Below are positions 1-10,561 of a stretch of DNA of 64,000 bases, piece by piece (position 1 is the stretch's first letter; each line of letters starts with the position of its first letter). The position numbers and the translations under genes are program-made. The stretch is from Bacteroidales bacterium (GTDB lineage Bacteria > Bacteroidota > Bacteroidia > Bacteroidales > UBA932), in NCBI GenBank assembly GCA_017438975.1, contig JAFRUH010000021.1, positions 44,517-108,516 of the forward strand. The letters are read 5' to 3'. The notes below the pieces were generated by a model. That model worked only from the letters and a program-made list of their open reading frames with translations. It was not told the origin of the DNA and made no database searches.

Positions 1-1080
1 TGCGTCTTCGGACAGGGCGTGACGATCAGCGGTGCGGAAAAGGAACTGGCGGAATTCCTCTCCAAGGGAGATATTCCCGCCGGCTCGACCCTCCTCGGCC
101 TGAGCGCCCTCCCGTCCGGCTTCCCGCTGTACCGGGGAATGATCGGCATGCACGGAAACGTAGCCCCGAATATCCTTACCAATGAATGCGACGTACTCAT
201 CGCCGTCGGGATGCGGTTCGACGACCGGGTGACCGGCACCGTTTCGACCTATGCCAGGCAGGCGAAGGTCATCCATATCGATATCGACAAGTCCGAACTC
301 GGCAAGATCATCACTCCCGAGGTCGCCCTCCGCGGGGATGCACGAGAGGTCCTTGCCCGGCTGACCCGGAAGATGCAGCCCCGGAAGCGGAGCGAATGGA
401 CCCGGGCCCATCTCCGCTGCGAGAGCGTCGAGAAAGAGAAGGTGATCGACCCCGAGGTCCATCCCGGGAGCGGCTTCCTGAAAATGGGAGAGGTCGTCGA
501 CAGGGTCGCGGAAGCGACTGGAGGGAAGGCGGTTATCGTAACCGATGTCGGGCAGAACCAGATGATGGCCGCCCGCTATTCCCGCTTCGCCAGGTCGCGG
601 AGCTTCCTCTCTTCCGGAGGCCTCGGGACCATGGGCTTCGGCCTTCCCGCCGCCATCGGCGCCAAGGTCGCGGATCCCGGCCGGGAGGTCTGCCTCTTCG
701 TTGGGGACGGCGGTATCCAGATGACCCTCCAGGAATTCGGGACGATCATGCAGGACGGCATCGGCGTCAAGATGATCCTCCTGAACAACAACTGGCTCGG
801 CAATGTCCGCCAGTGGCAGGAACTCTTCTTCAAGGAGCGCTATTCCCAGACCCGGATGCTCAATCCGGATTACGGGATGATCGCGTCAGCCTACGGGATT
901 CCGTCCCGCATCGTGAAGGATCGTTCCGAACTCGACGGCGCCCTCCGGGAGATGCTGTCCACGGACCGGCCTTTCCTGCTCGACGTCCATGTCGAGGAGG
1001 AGGGGATGGTCATGCCGATGATCCCGCCGGGAAAGGGAATCCACGAAATCATGCTTACGGAAAATGAATGGTTCAGCTGA
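1..1080 (+). CDS. ilvB: acetolactate synthase large subunit, 5' truncated by window edge
   Basis: This is the C-terminal 359 residues of the ThDP-dependent acetolactate synthase catalytic subunit, which condenses two pyruvates, or pyruvate with 2-oxobutyrate, at the first common step of valine, leucine and isoleucine synthesis. The frame is open from base 1, so the start and roughly 200 N-terminal residues lie upstream. The central FAD/Rossmann-like domain is followed by the ThDP domain, with the metal/diphosphate motif GDGGIQ near nt 703 and the NNN end of that motif near nt 784. The C-terminus ends in the usual MVMPMIPPGK-type segment. It is the first visible gene of a co-directional ilv-leu operon; ilvN starts 1 nt after its stop. 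The family call is certain. Confidence 0.96.
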   Translation, partial: CVFGQGVTISGAEKELAEFLSKGDIPAGSTLLGLSALPSGFPLYRGMIGMHGNVAPNILTNECDVLIAVGMRFDDRVTGTVSTYARQAKVIHIDIDKSELGKIITPEVALRGDAREVLARLTRKMQPRKRSEWTRAHLRCESVEKEKVIDPEVHPGSGFLKMGEVVDRVAEATGGKAVIVTDVGQNQMMAARYSRFARSRSFLSSGGLGTMGFGLPAAIGAKVADPGREVCLFVGDGGIQMTLQEFGTIMQDGIGVKMILLNNNWLGNVRQWQELFFKERYSQTRMLNPDYGMIASAYGIPSRIVKDRSELDGALREMLSTDRPFLLDVHVEEEGMVMPMIPPGKGIHEIMLTENEWFS

Positions 1081-1081
1081 T

Positions 1082-1639
1082 ATGGAAAACGAAGAAATAA
1101 AGGAATATACGGTTCTTATCTATACCGAGAACGAAATCGGCCTCCTCTCCCAGATATCCAATGTCTTCACGAGGCGGAGCCTGAGCATCTGGAGCATGTC
1201 GGCGGGAGCGACCGCCCACGAGGGCGTGCACAATATCACCATCGTGACCGAAGGCACCGAACGGAAGGTCCGGCAGGCCGCCGAGCAGATCGAAAAGAGG
1301 GTCGACGTCATCAAGGTCTTCTTCTACACCGATGACAAGATCGTCTACCGCGAGCTGGCGCTCTACAAGATATCGACGGAACGCTTCCTCGGCTGCAACG
1401 ACATCGAAGGGCTCCTCTCCCGCTACGGGGCGAGGATCGTCGAGATGAACCGGAAGTTCACGGTCATCCAGAAGACCGGCTATACCGAGGAAACCCAGGC
1501 CCTCTACGATGAACTCGAGCCTTTCGGCATCCTCCAGTTCATCCGTTCCGGCCGGATCGCCGTCTCGCGGGCTGTCCAGGAGCCCGTCTTCAAATTCCTG
1601 GAAAAACGGGAAAAAGCAAGGAAACAACTAAACAAATAA
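1082..1639 (+). CDS. ilvN: acetolactate synthase small (regulatory) subunit
   Basis: This regulatory subunit binds IlvB and confers valine feedback inhibition. The 185-residue protein opens with an ACT domain (about residues 8-80, with LIYTENEIGLLSQISNVFTR) and has the usual C-terminal acetolactate-synthase small-subunit domain. An ATG at 1064 inside ilvB is also in frame. I chose the ATG at 1082, directly after the ilvB stop, because the ACT domain begins just after it and the extra residues look unlike the family; this choice is uncertain by six residues. It sits between ilvB and ilvC, as in many Bacteroidetes. Confidence 0.93.
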   Translation: MENEEIKEYTVLIYTENEIGLLSQISNVFTRRSLSIWSMSAGATAHEGVHNITIVTEGTERKVRQAAEQIEKRVDVIKVFFYTDDKIVYRELALYKISTERFLGCNDIEGLLSRYGARIVEMNRKFTVIQKTGYTEETQALYDELEPFGILQFIRSGRIAVSRAVQEPVFKFLEKREKARKQLNK

Positions 1640-1647
1640 TTATCATT

Positions 1648-2688
1648 ATGGCAATCATCAATTTCGGCGGAGTGGACGAGAACGTCGTCACCCGTGATGA
1701 ATTCCCCCTCGAGAAAGCACGCGAGGTACTCAAGAATGAAACCATCGCCGTCATCGGTTACGGTGTTCAGGGACCCGGACAGTCCCTCAATCTGAGGGAC
1801 AACGGTTTCAAGGTCATCGTAGGCCAGCGGAAAGGCAAGACCTATGACAAGGCGGTCGCGGACGGCTGGGTCCCCGGCGAGACCCTTTTCGAGATCGAAG
1901 AGGCCTGCAAGCGGGGCACCATCATCCAGTATCTGGTTTCAGACGCGGCCCAGATCGAGGTCTGGCCGACCGTCAAAAAGCACCTGACCCCGGGAAAGGC
2001 CCTCTATTTCTCCCACGGGTTCGGCATTACCTACAATGACCGGACGGGCATCGTCCCGCCGAAGGACGTGGATGTCATCATGGTCGCACCGAAGGGCTCG
2101 GGCACCTCTCTCCGGAGGCTCTTCCTGCAGGGCCGCGGCGTCAACTCCTCCTATGCGGTCTGGCAGGATGCGACGGGACGCGCCCTCGAGCGCACCCTCG
2201 CCCTCGGAATCGGCGTCGGCTCGGGCTACCTCTTCGAGACGGATTTCAAGCGGGAGGTCTATTCGGACCTGACCGGCGAGCGCGGAACCCTGATGGGAGC
2301 CATCCAGGGCATCCTCCTGGCCCAGTATGAGGTCCTTCGGGCCCATGGCCATTCGCCGTCCGAGGCCTTCAACGAGACCGTCGAGGAACTGACCCAGTCC
2401 CTGATGCCGCTCTTCGCAGAGAAAGGTATGGACTGGATGTACGCCAACTGCTCGACGACCGCCCAGCGGGGCGCCCTCGACTGGATGGGACCTTTCCACG
2501 ATGCGACGAAACCCGTGTTCGAGAAACTCTACGAGAGTGTCGCCAGCGGCAAGGAAGCCCAGATTTCTATCGACTCCAACTCCAAGCCCAACTACCGGGA
2601 AGGCCTTGAAAAGGAACTGAAGGCCCTTCGCGACAGCGAACTCTGGCGTACCGGCGCGGCCGTCCGTGAACTCCGTCCGGAAAAGTAG
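1648..2688 (+). CDS. ilvC: ketol-acid reductoisomerase
   Basis: This NADP(H)-dependent enzyme isomerises and reduces 2-acetolactate or 2-aceto-2-hydroxybutyrate to the dihydroxy acids. It has 346 residues, close to the short class I length. The Rossmann motif GYGVQGPGQ lies near residues 37-45, the SHGFGI segment near 120 and the metal-binding E-rich knotted domain after about 195 ([16 protein letters not shown]). The PGQ variant replaces the more common HAH in the nucleotide loop, as in other Bacteroidetes enzymes I know. It starts 8 nt after ilvN and is followed 4 nt later by leuA. Confidence 0.96.
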   Translation: MAIINFGGVDENVVTRDEFPLEKAREVLKNETIAVIGYGVQGPGQSLNLRDNGFKVIVGQRKGKTYDKAVADGWVPGETLFEIEEACKRGTIIQYLVSDAAQIEVWPTVKKHLTPGKALYFSHGFGITYNDRTGIVPPKDVDVIMVAPKGSGTSLRRLFLQGRGVNSSYAVWQDATGRALERTLALGIGVGSGYLFETDFKREVYSDLTGERGTLMGAIQGILLAQYEVLRAHGHSPSEAFNETVEELTQSLMPLFAEKGMDWMYANCSTTAQRGALDWMGPFHDATKPVFEKLYESVASGKEAQISIDSNSKPNYREGLEKELKALRDSELWRTGAAVRELRPEK

Positions 2689-2692
2689 CGGT

Positions 2693-4183
2693 ATGGCGGA
2701 CAAGGTCTATATTTTCGACACGACGCTCCGCGACGGGGAACAGGTGCCCGGATGCCAGCTCAACACGGTTGAGAAAATCCAGGTGGCCAAATCGCTGGAG
2801 CTGCTCGGCGTCGATGTGCTCGAGGCGGGATTCCCCGTTTCGAGTCCCGGCGACTTCAACTCGGTCGTCGAGATATCGAAGGCTGTGACCTGGCCGGTCA
2901 TCTGTGCGCTGACCCGTGCGGTGGAAAAGGATATCGACGTCGCCGCCGATGCCCTGAAATATGCCCGCCGCAAGCGGATCCATACGGGGATCGGGACGTC
3001 CGACTACCATATCCGGTACAAGTTCTCTTCGACCCGCGAGGAAATCCTCGAGCGGGCGGTGAGGGCCGTCAAGTATGCCAAGCGGTACGTGGAGGATGTG
3101 GAATTCTACGCCGAGGACGCCGGACGGACCGAAAACGAGTACCTTGCCAGGGTCGTGGAAGCGGTCATCAAGGCGGGAGCCACGGTCGTCAACATCCCCG
3201 ACACGACGGGCTACTGCCTCCCGGAAGAGTACGGTGCAAAGATCAAGTATCTCTGCGACCATGTCGACGGGATTGAGAACGCCATTATTTCGACCCACTG
3301 CCACAACGACCTCGGGATGGCGACGGCCAACACCATGGCCGGTCTGCTGAACGGGGCACGGCAGTGCGAAGTGACGATCAACGGCATCGGTGAGCGGGCG
3401 GGAAATACGGCCCTCGAGGAGATTGCGATGATCCTTCGTTCCCATAAGGACATCGACCTCGAGACGACCATCAACACCCAGCGGATCTATCCCCTGAGCC
3501 GGATGGTCTCCGGCCTGATGAACATGCCCGTCCAGCCGAACAAGGCGATCGTCGGAAAGAATGCCTTCGCCCATTCCTCGGGCATCCACCAGGACGGTGT
3601 CCTGAAGGATACCAGCACCTATGAGATCATCGACCCGAAGGACGTCGGCATCGACGCCAATTCGATCGTCCTGACGGCCCGGAGCGGCCACGCGGCCCTC
3701 AAGTTCCGGCTCAAGAGCTTGGGCGTCAACCTCTCCGACGAGAAACTGGACCATGTCTACGAGGACTTCCTCCGGCTTGCCGACAAGAAGAAGGTCCTGC
3801 ACGACGACGACATCCTGATGCTGGCCGGGGCGGACCGGGCCCACGACCGCCATATCAAGGTCGACTGGCTGCAGGCGACGAGCGGCATCGGAATGAAACC
3901 GGTCGCCTCGATCGGGCTGGACATCTCCGGGGAGAAATTCGAGGCGGCGGCGACCGGAAACGGTCCCGTCGATGCGGCGATCAACGCCCTCCGCCAGATT
4001 ATCCGGCGTCATGTGACGATCAATGAATTCACCATCCAGGGGGTTACCAAGGGCTCTGACGACTGCTGCAAGGTCCATATGCAGGTCGAGAGCGAGGGAC
4101 GCCTCTATTACGGCTTCGGCGCCAGCACGGATATCGTGACGGCCTCGATCGAAGCCTATGTGGACTGTATCAATAAAATGTAA
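2693..4183 (+). CDS. leuA: 2-isopropylmalate synthase
   Basis: This enzyme condenses acetyl-CoA with 2-oxoisovalerate, the committed step of leucine synthesis. It is a full-length LeuA of 496 residues. The DRE-TIM metallolyase barrel carries [10 protein letters not shown] at the N-terminus, the metal-binding [11 protein letters not shown] segment and [10 protein letters not shown]. The C-terminal 120 or so residues match the LeuA allosteric (leucine-binding) domain. A GTG at 2666 would extend it into ilvC, but the family N-terminus fits the ATG at 2693. It is 4 nt downstream of ilvC and 2 nt upstream of leuC. A divergent paralogue lies further down the same operon. Confidence 0.95.
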   Translation: MADKVYIFDTTLRDGEQVPGCQLNTVEKIQVAKSLELLGVDVLEAGFPVSSPGDFNSVVEISKAVTWPVICALTRAVEKDIDVAADALKYARRKRIHTGIGTSDYHIRYKFSSTREEILERAVRAVKYAKRYVEDVEFYAEDAGRTENEYLARVVEAVIKAGATVVNIPDTTGYCLPEEYGAKIKYLCDHVDGIENAIISTHCHNDLGMATANTMAGLLNGARQCEVTINGIGERAGNTALEEIAMILRSHKDIDLETTINTQRIYPLSRMVSGLMNMPVQPNKAIVGKNAFAHSSGIHQDGVLKDTSTYEIIDPKDVGIDANSIVLTARSGHAALKFRLKSLGVNLSDEKLDHVYEDFLRLADKKKVLHDDDILMLAGADRAHDRHIKVDWLQATSGIGMKPVASIGLDISGEKFEAAATGNGPVDAAINALRQIIRRHVTINEFTIQGVTKGSDDCCKVHMQVESEGRLYYGFGASTDIVTASIEAYVDCINKM

Positions 4184-4185
4184 CG

Positions 4186-5580
4186 ATGAATACCCTGTTT
4201 GACAAGATCTGGGACGCCCATATCGTCCAGAAGGTGGAAGGAGGACCGGACCAGCTCTACATCGACCGGCTCTATTGCCACGAAGTGACGAGCCCGCAGG
4301 CCTTCGACGGCCTGCGGAAACGCGGGATCCGCTGCCTCCGTCCGGAGAAGATCTTCTGCATGCCGGACCACAACACCCCGACCCACGACCAGGACAAGCC
4401 CATCGCGGATCCGGTCTCCCGGAAGCAGGTCGATACCCTGTCGGAGAATGTCGCCGAATTCGGCCTCACCCACTATGGGATGAACGATCCCCGGAACGGG
4501 ATCATCCATGTGGTCGGGCCCGAGCGCGGACTTTCCCTCCCGGGTATGACGATCGTCTGCGGCGATTCCCATACCTCGACCCACGGGGCCGTCGGAGCCC
4601 TGGCTTTCGGAATCGGCACGAGCGAAGTGGAGATGGTCCTCGCCTCGCAGTGCATCCTGCAGGCGAAACCCAAATCGATGCGGATCCGCATCGAAGGGGC
4701 TCTCGGAAAGGGTGTGACGGCCAAGGACGTCGCCCTCTTCCTGATGAGCCGCCTGACCACTTCCGGAGCGACAGGCTATTTCGTCGAATACGCCGGAGCA
4801 GTCGTCCGCGACCTCTCCATGGAAGGCCGCCTGACCCTCTGCAACCTGTCCATCGAGATGGGCGCCCGGGGCGGTTTCGTGGCGCCCGACGAGAAAACGT
4901 TCGCCTATCTGAAAGGACGTCCCCATGCCCCTGCGGGAGAAGAGTGGGAGCGCAGCGTCGCCTATTGGAAGACCCTCCGGAGCGGGGACGACGCGGTCTT
5001 TGACCGGGAAGTCGTCTTCGACGGGGCGGAGATCGAACCGATGATCACTTACGGCACGAATCCCGGCATGGGCGTTGCGATCACCGGCACGGTCCCTTCC
5101 CTCGACCGGATTCCCGCGGAAGGGCAGCCTTCTTTCCTCAAGTCCCTCAGGTACATGGACTTCCATCCCGGAGAGGAACTGATCGGGAAGGCGGTGGACT
5201 ATGTGTTCCTCGGCGCCTGTACGAACGGGCGGATCGAGGACTTCCGCGCTTTCGCATCCATCGCGGCCGGACGGCACAAGGCTCCCGGGATCACCGCCTG
5301 GCTCGTACCCGGCTCCTGGGAAGTCCGCCGGCAGATCGCGGAAGAGGGACTCGACCGGGTCCTGGAGGAGGCCGGCTTCGAAATCCGGCAGCCCGGATGT
5401 TCCGCCTGCCTCGCCATGAACGATGATAAGATTCCGCCCGGAAAGTATTGCGTATCAACGAGCAACCGCAATTTCGAGGGTCGCCAGGGGCCACTGTCCC
5501 GGACCCTTCTCGCGAGCCCGCTCACCGCTGCTGCCGCGGCCGTCACCGGAGTCGTCACTGATCCAAGAACCTTGTTATGA
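4186..5580 (+). CDS. leuC: 3-isopropylmalate dehydratase large subunit
   Basis: Large subunit of isopropylmalate isomerase, an aconitase-family [4Fe-4S] enzyme converting 2- to 3-isopropylmalate together with LeuD. It has 464 residues. Cluster ligands are visible: the Cys of [11 protein letters not shown] (near nt 5217) and the CxxC of [10 protein letters not shown] (near nt 5395). The DHNTPTHDQ and [11 protein letters not shown] substrate-site segments are intact. Its stop overlaps the leuD start by 4 nt, which suggests coupled translation of the two subunits. Confidence 0.96.
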   Translation: MNTLFDKIWDAHIVQKVEGGPDQLYIDRLYCHEVTSPQAFDGLRKRGIRCLRPEKIFCMPDHNTPTHDQDKPIADPVSRKQVDTLSENVAEFGLTHYGMNDPRNGIIHVVGPERGLSLPGMTIVCGDSHTSTHGAVGALAFGIGTSEVEMVLASQCILQAKPKSMRIRIEGALGKGVTAKDVALFLMSRLTTSGATGYFVEYAGAVVRDLSMEGRLTLCNLSIEMGARGGFVAPDEKTFAYLKGRPHAPAGEEWERSVAYWKTLRSGDDAVFDREVVFDGAEIEPMITYGTNPGMGVAITGTVPSLDRIPAEGQPSFLKSLRYMDFHPGEELIGKAVDYVFLGACTNGRIEDFRAFASIAAGRHKAPGITAWLVPGSWEVRRQIAEEGLDRVLEEAGFEIRQPGCSACLAMNDDKIPPGKYCVSTSNRNFEGRQGPLSRTLLASPLTAAAAAVTGVVTDPRTLL

Positions 5581-6167
5581 AACAGAAATTCAATATCATC
5601 GAATCGACCTGCGTGCCCCTTCCCCTCGAGAATGTGGACACGGACCAGATCATACCCGCCCGCTTCCTGAAGGCGACGACCCGCGACGAGCGGTTTTTCG
5701 GCGAGAACCTGTTCCGCGACTGGCGTTACAACAGCGACGGAACCCCCAATCCCGGATTCGTCCTCAACGACCCCCGGTACGGCGGGGAAATCCTTGTCGC
5801 GGGGAAGAACTTCGGTTCTGGCTCCAGCCGTGAACATGCCGCCTGGGCCATCGCCGGCTACGGATTCAGGGTCGTGATCTCCAGCTTCTTCGCGGATATC
5901 CACAAGAATAACGAACTCAACAATTTCGTGCTGCCGGTCGTTGTTTCCGAGGATTTCCTGCAGGAGATCTTCGCCGCCGTCCGGGAAGACCCGTCCGTGA
6001 AGGTGAGGGTGGACGTCCCCGCCCAGACCGTGACCCTGCTCTCCACCGGGCGGAGCGAGTCCTTCGAACTGAACCCTTATAAGAAATACTGTCTGATGAA
6101 CGCGCTGGACGATATCGATTATCTCCTCCTGCAGAAAGACAAGATCGAAGCCTACGAAAACCGATGA
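5577..6167 (+). CDS. leuD: 3-isopropylmalate dehydratase small subunit
   Basis: Small (swivelling) subunit of isopropylmalate isomerase, 196 residues, the normal length. Diagnostic segments are [14 protein letters not shown] near the N-terminus and [16 protein letters not shown] in the middle. The ATG overlaps the leuC stop by 4 nt, and its own stop overlaps the next gene by 4 nt, so this is a tightly coupled block. Confidence 0.95.
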   Translation: MKQKFNIIESTCVPLPLENVDTDQIIPARFLKATTRDERFFGENLFRDWRYNSDGTPNPGFVLNDPRYGGEILVAGKNFGSGSSREHAAWAIAGYGFRVVISSFFADIHKNNELNNFVLPVVVSEDFLQEIFAAVREDPSVKVRVDVPAQTVTLLSTGRSESFELNPYKKYCLMNALDDIDYLLLQKDKIEAYENR

Positions 6168-7684
6168 TTGAAATCTTGGATACGACCCTCCGGGACGGGG
6201 AACAGACCGCCGGCGTATCGTTCAATGCGGACGAGAAACTGGCCATCGCGCGCCTGCTCCTGGAGGAACTGAAAGTCGACCGGATCGAGGTCGGTTCCGC
6301 CCGCGTGTCCGTCGGGGAGAAGGACGCCTTCGCGAAAATCTGCGCCTGGGCCTCCACCTGCGGCCATGCCGGACAGGTCGAAGCCCTGGGATTCGTGGAC
6401 GGGGGAGCGTCGATCGAGTGGATCGCCTCTTCGGGCGGCAAGGTCATGAACCTGCTCGCGAAGGGCTCCCTCCGCCATCTCGAGGGTCAGCTCCGGAAGA
6501 CCCCGCAGGAGCATCTGGACGATATCCTCCGGGATTTGAAAAAAGCCCGTTCCAAGGGCCTCGAGGTCAATGTCTACCTCGAAGACTGGTCCAACGGGAT
6601 GGCCGATTCCCCGGACTATGTCCATTTTCTCGTGGACGCCCTGAAAGAGACTTCCGTGAAACGGATCATGCTCCCGGATACCCTCGGGATCCTCAATCCC
6701 CGCCGGACTGCCGCCTTCTGCAGCGAAATGACCGGCCGCTACCCCGGGGTCCGTTTCGATTTCCACGCCCACAACGACTACGGCCTCGCCGTGGCGAATG
6801 TCTATGAGGCCGTCCTCGCCGGCGTGCAGGGGATCCATGTGACCGTCAACGGACTCGGTGAACGGACCGGGAACCTGTCGGTCGCCGGTGCGGTCGGCAT
6901 CCTGAACGATCACCTTCATGCCCCCAACAACCTGGACGAGAGCAAGCTCATGCATGTCTGCCGCTATGTGGAGACGATTTCCGGGGTCCGGATTCCTGCG
7001 AACAGCCCCCTCGTCGGTGAGTTCGCCTTCACGCAGACGAGCGGAGTCCATGCCGACGGGGACAAGAAGGGAGGACTCTACCAGAGCGCCCTCCAGCCCG
7101 AACGCTTCGGCCGGCACCGGACTTACGCCCTCGGCAAGACCAGCGGGAAGGCCAATATCATGAAGAACCTGGAGGAACTCGGAATCAGCCTGACGCCCGA
7201 CCAGATGAAAATCGTGACTGCACGCGTCGTGGAACTCGGAGACAAGAAACAGAGCCTTTCCCCTGAAGACCTTCCGTTCATCATCGCGGATGTGCTGAAG
7301 GGCGATTTCTCGGCGGCCCCCGACCGGATCAAGATCGTCAATTACGGTCTCCAGCTGACCCGGGGCATGCGCCCTGTGGCCAACCTGAGGATCGATATCG
7401 AAGGAAAGGAATATGAGGAATCCGCCTCCGGAGACGGCCAGTACGACGCTTTCATGAAAGCCCTCTGGAAGATCTACGACCGCCTCGGGAAACATCATCC
7501 GAAACTGACCGACTATGCGGTCAAGATCCCGCCCGGAGGAAAGACCGACGCCCTTGTCGAAACGACGATCCAATGGGACCAGGACAGCCGTTCCTTCAAG
7601 ACCCGCGGAATTGACTCCGACCAGACGGAAGCGGCCATCAAAGCGACTCTCAAGATGTTGAATATCATAGAAAACCAGCAATAA
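6164..7684 (+). CDS. second 2-isopropylmalate synthase / citramalate synthase-like enzyme
   Basis: A 506-residue DRE-TIM metallolyase paralogous to the leuA upstream. It keeps [20 protein letters not shown] and [10 protein letters not shown] in the barrel and a C-terminal LeuA-type regulatory domain (with [12 protein letters not shown]), so it looks catalytically complete. Its position between leuD and leuB is, from memory, a conserved arrangement in Bacteroides-type leucine operons. The acyl acceptor is not decided by sequence: 2-oxoisovalerate (a second LeuA) or pyruvate (citramalate synthase, giving isoleucine from pyruvate) are both possible. It overlaps leuD by 4 nt and leuB by 1 nt. The family is certain, the substrate is not. 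Confidence 0.9.
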   Translation: MIEILDTTLRDGEQTAGVSFNADEKLAIARLLLEELKVDRIEVGSARVSVGEKDAFAKICAWASTCGHAGQVEALGFVDGGASIEWIASSGGKVMNLLAKGSLRHLEGQLRKTPQEHLDDILRDLKKARSKGLEVNVYLEDWSNGMADSPDYVHFLVDALKETSVKRIMLPDTLGILNPRRTAAFCSEMTGRYPGVRFDFHAHNDYGLAVANVYEAVLAGVQGIHVTVNGLGERTGNLSVAGAVGILNDHLHAPNNLDESKLMHVCRYVETISGVRIPANSPLVGEFAFTQTSGVHADGDKKGGLYQSALQPERFGRHRTYALGKTSGKANIMKNLEELGISLTPDQMKIVTARVVELGDKKQSLSPEDLPFIIADVLKGDFSAAPDRIKIVNYGLQLTRGMRPVANLRIDIEGKEYEESASGDGQYDAFMKALWKIYDRLGKHHPKLTDYAVKIPPGGKTDALVETTIQWDQDSRSFKTRGIDSDQTEAAIKATLKMLNIIENQQ

Positions 7685-8748
7685 TGAAACTCAAAATCGC
7701 GAAACTCCCGGGAGACGGCATCGGACCGGAAGTCGTAGAGCAGGCCGTCAAGGCCGTCGATGCCGTATGCCGCCGGTTCGGCCACGAAGCGACGTACTCT
7801 TTCGGATATGTGGGCGCCGTCGCCATCGACCATTGCGGGGATCCGTATCCCGACGAGACCCATGCCATCTGCATGGACAGCGACGCGGTCCTTTTCGGGG
7901 CTGTCGGCGACCCCCGATTCGACAATGACCCGACGGCGAAGGTCCGTCCCGAACAGGGGCTCCTCGCCATCCGGAAGAAACTCGGCCTTTTCGCCAACCT
8001 CCGCCCGGTCGAAACCTTCAAGTCCCTGGTCGGGAAATCTCCCCTGAAGACCGAACTGGTCGACGGTGCAGACTTTCTCTGCGTCCGGGAACTGACGGGA
8101 GGCATGTATTTCGGCGACCGCGGCCGGAAAGACGGGGGAGATACGGCTTTCGACACCTGCATTTATTCCCGTTTTGAGATTGAGCGGATCCTTTCGCTGG
8201 CCTTCGACTATGCGATGCGCCGCCGCCGTCACCTGACCGTCGTCGACAAGGCCAACATCCTCGAGACCTCGCGCCTCTGGCGTCAGATCGCCCGGGAAAT
8301 GGCCCCGAAATATCCGGAAGTCGAGGTGGATTACATGTACGTCGACAATGCGGCGATGCAGCTGATCCGCTGTCCGAAGGCCTTCGACGTCATCGTGACC
8401 GAAAACACCTTCGGGGATATCCTGACCGATGAGGCGAGCTGCATCTCCGGGTCCATGGGCCTTCTGGCCTCCGCTTCGGTCGGTGCCCATACCTCCCTTT
8501 TCGAGCCGATCCACGGATCCTACCCGCAGGCGGCCGGCAAGAATATCGCCAACCCTGTCGCCGCAATCCTGAGCGCAGCCATGATGTTCGAGTATTCGTT
8601 CGGTCTCATGGAAGAAGGCGCCGCCATCCGGAAAGCCGTTTCCGCTTCGATCGACAAGGGAATCGTCACGGAGGACCTCGCCGCCGGCGGAAAGGCATAC
8701 TCCACCTCCGAAGTCGGCGACTGGATCGCCGCAGCCATTGAGTCATAA
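7684..8748 (+). CDS. leuB: 3-isopropylmalate dehydrogenase
   Basis: NAD-dependent oxidative decarboxylation of 3-isopropylmalate to 2-oxoisocaproate. The protein has 354 residues, typical of LeuB. Signature segments include [29 protein letters not shown] and [12 protein letters not shown] with the metal-binding aspartates. The start overlaps the previous stop (TAATG). It is followed 11 nt later by ilvE. Confidence 0.95.
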   Translation: MKLKIAKLPGDGIGPEVVEQAVKAVDAVCRRFGHEATYSFGYVGAVAIDHCGDPYPDETHAICMDSDAVLFGAVGDPRFDNDPTAKVRPEQGLLAIRKKLGLFANLRPVETFKSLVGKSPLKTELVDGADFLCVRELTGGMYFGDRGRKDGGDTAFDTCIYSRFEIERILSLAFDYAMRRRRHLTVVDKANILETSRLWRQIAREMAPKYPEVEVDYMYVDNAAMQLIRCPKAFDVIVTENTFGDILTDEASCISGSMGLLASASVGAHTSLFEPIHGSYPQAAGKNIANPVAAILSAAMMFEYSFGLMEEGAAIRKAVSASIDKGIVTEDLAAGGKAYSTSEVGDWIAAAIES

Positions 8749-8759
8749 CCTGAAATTCC

Positions 8760-9809
8760 ATGCATATGTCAGCTTCCATCAACTGGGATACCCTGGGCTT
8801 CGATGCCTACAGGACTCGTACCGTCATCCTGTCCCATTACAAAGACGGCCAGTGGTCCCCGATCGAGAAGACCGAGACCTTTTCGTTCACATTCGATCCT
8901 TTCGCCCAGGTCTTCCACTACGCGATCTCCTGTTTTGAAGGACTGAAGGCTTTTCGCCAGAAAGACGGGCGCATCTCCCTTTTCCGGCCGGATCAGAACG
9001 CCGCCCGGATGGCCCGGACCGCCGATTATCTCGGTATGCCGTGCCCCTCGAAGGAAATGTTCGTCAAGATGTGCGAACTCTGCGTGGAGAATAACCTGGA
9101 GTTCCTGGCTCCTTATGGCCACAAGGCCTCCCTGTACATCCGGCCCCTCCTCGTCGGCATGCATCCCCAGATGCAGCTCGTTCCCTATCCGGAGGCTATT
9201 TTCGCGGTGATGTGCGCTCCTGCGGGTTCATACTACGGGGCCCATCTCCGTTCCTGCGCGGCGGTCATTCCGGGAGATTTCGACCGGGCAGCCCCGAAAG
9301 GATCCGGAAGTTACAAGATCGGAGCCAATTATGCCGCCACGTTCAGGCCCTACAAGTATGCCCATGAGCAGGGATACGCGGAACTGCTGTACCTGAATTC
9401 CTCGACCCGGGAGTTCGTCGACGAGTTCGGTTCCTCGAACTTCTTCGGAATCAAGGGAAACAAGTATGTCACCCCGCTTTCCGACAGCGTCCTTCCTTCC
9501 ATCACGAACCTGACGCTCCAGCAGGTGGCCAGGGATTTCGGGATGGAAGTGGAGAAGAGACCCGTCCCGCTTGAGGAACTTGCCGAATTCGAGGAAGCCG
9601 GCGGCTGCGGAACCGCCGTCGTGATTACGCCGATGTCCCATATCGACATCAAGCCGGTTCTTGCGGAACCGCTGGTTTCCAGATCTTTCCGCTATGAACC
9701 GGACGGACAGGTCGGACCGGCTTGCACGAAACTCTACAACCGAATCGTGGGCATCCAGTTCGGAGAACTCGAGGATACCCACGGTTGGTGTCACTATTGG
9801 CTGGATTAA
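8760..9809 (+). CDS. ilvE: branched-chain amino acid aminotransferase
   Basis: PLP fold-type IV transaminase making the last step of valine, leucine and isoleucine synthesis. It has 349 residues (347 if the second ATG at 8766 is used). The N-terminal FSFTFDPFAQVFHYA, the CFEGLKAFR segment and the PLP-lysine region GSYKIGANYAAT are typical of the longer, class II BCAT group. It is the last gene of the ilv-leu operon and ends 4 nt before the convergent deacetylase gene. Confidence 0.95.
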   Translation: MHMSASINWDTLGFDAYRTRTVILSHYKDGQWSPIEKTETFSFTFDPFAQVFHYAISCFEGLKAFRQKDGRISLFRPDQNAARMARTADYLGMPCPSKEMFVKMCELCVENNLEFLAPYGHKASLYIRPLLVGMHPQMQLVPYPEAIFAVMCAPAGSYYGAHLRSCAAVIPGDFDRAAPKGSGSYKIGANYAATFRPYKYAHEQGYAELLYLNSSTREFVDEFGSSNFFGIKGNKYVTPLSDSVLPSITNLTLQQVARDFGMEVEKRPVPLEELAEFEEAGGCGTAVVITPMSHIDIKPVLAEPLVSRSFRYEPDGQVGPACTKLYNRIVGIQFGELEDTHGWCHYWLD

Positions 9810-9813
9810 CGGC

Positions 9814-10557
9814 TCAGACGAGTCCGGACGGCTCTGCATGGCGGACGAACGCTTCGGCGGCCGTCCGCCTGCATTCTATTCCGCGGAACCGTTCCATGGG
9901 TTCATGCCAGTCCCTCATCACTTCTTCCAACTGCTGGCTCTCGTGGCAGTAGCAGGCCTTGTGTTTTTGCTCGAGGACGGACGTGATGTCGACCCAGTCC
10001 GTCGGATGGAACAGCTGGGTCTGCGTGCCGGTCATGACCTCGAAGTAATAGAGGTCGAAGCACCGGCCGAGTCGCCGCCAGGCATCCACGACGAGCAGGC
10101 CGCAGACCGCATGGTCCCGGTGGCCATCGATCGGCCAGTGTGTCAGGACGACATCGGGCTTTTCCCGCTCCAGGAGTTCCCTCATTTCCCGGTAGCGGTC
10201 GAGGTTGATTTCCGTGCTGCCGTCGATCTGGTCCATGAAAATATGCCGTGCGCCCGTGACTGCGCAGGCCCTTTCGCTTTCCGCGACCCGGATCGCAGCG
10301 GCTTCCGCGTGGGTCTTGCCCCGGATTCCGGCTTCGCCACGGGTCAGGTAGACGCAGACGACGTCATGTCCCGCCCGGGTCAGCAGGCAGATCGTACCGC
10401 CCGCTCCGGTTTCGGGATCGTCGGGATGGGCCCCGATGACCAGGATTTTTTTCTTTTCGGACGGAGCCGTGTTCTCTTTCGACGAGAGCGGAATCCCGCC
10501 GAGAATCGTCAGGGCGGCCGCGCTTCCGGCCGCTTTCAGTGCTTCTCTCCGGTTCAT
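9814..10557 (-). CDS. LmbE/PIG-L family deacetylase, probably Tat-exported
   Basis: A zinc N-deacetylase of the LmbE/PIG-L family (N-acetylglucosaminyl-type substrates in characterised members). The 247-residue protein starts with a twin-arginine signal-like segment (NRREALKAAGSAAAL), followed by the catalytic AHPDD motif at residues 43-47 and the second zinc motif DGHRDH near 144-149. The signal suggests it works in the periplasm. It is 4 nt downstream of a membrane acetyltransferase-like gene, so an acetylation/deacetylation pair acting on amino sugars is conceivable. The actual substrate is unknown. Confidence 0.85.
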   Translation of the reverse strand: MNRREALKAAGSAAALTILGGIPLSSKENTAPSEKKKILVIGAHPDDPETGAGGTICLLTRAGHDVVCVYLTRGEAGIRGKTHAEAAAIRVAESERACAVTGARHIFMDQIDGSTEINLDRYREMRELLEREKPDVVLTHWPIDGHRDHAVCGLLVVDAWRRLGRCFDLYYFEVMTGTQTQLFHPTDWVDITSVLEQKHKACYCHESQQLEEVMRDWHEPMERFRGIECRRTAAEAFVRHAEPSGLV

Positions 10558-10561
10558 GGAC

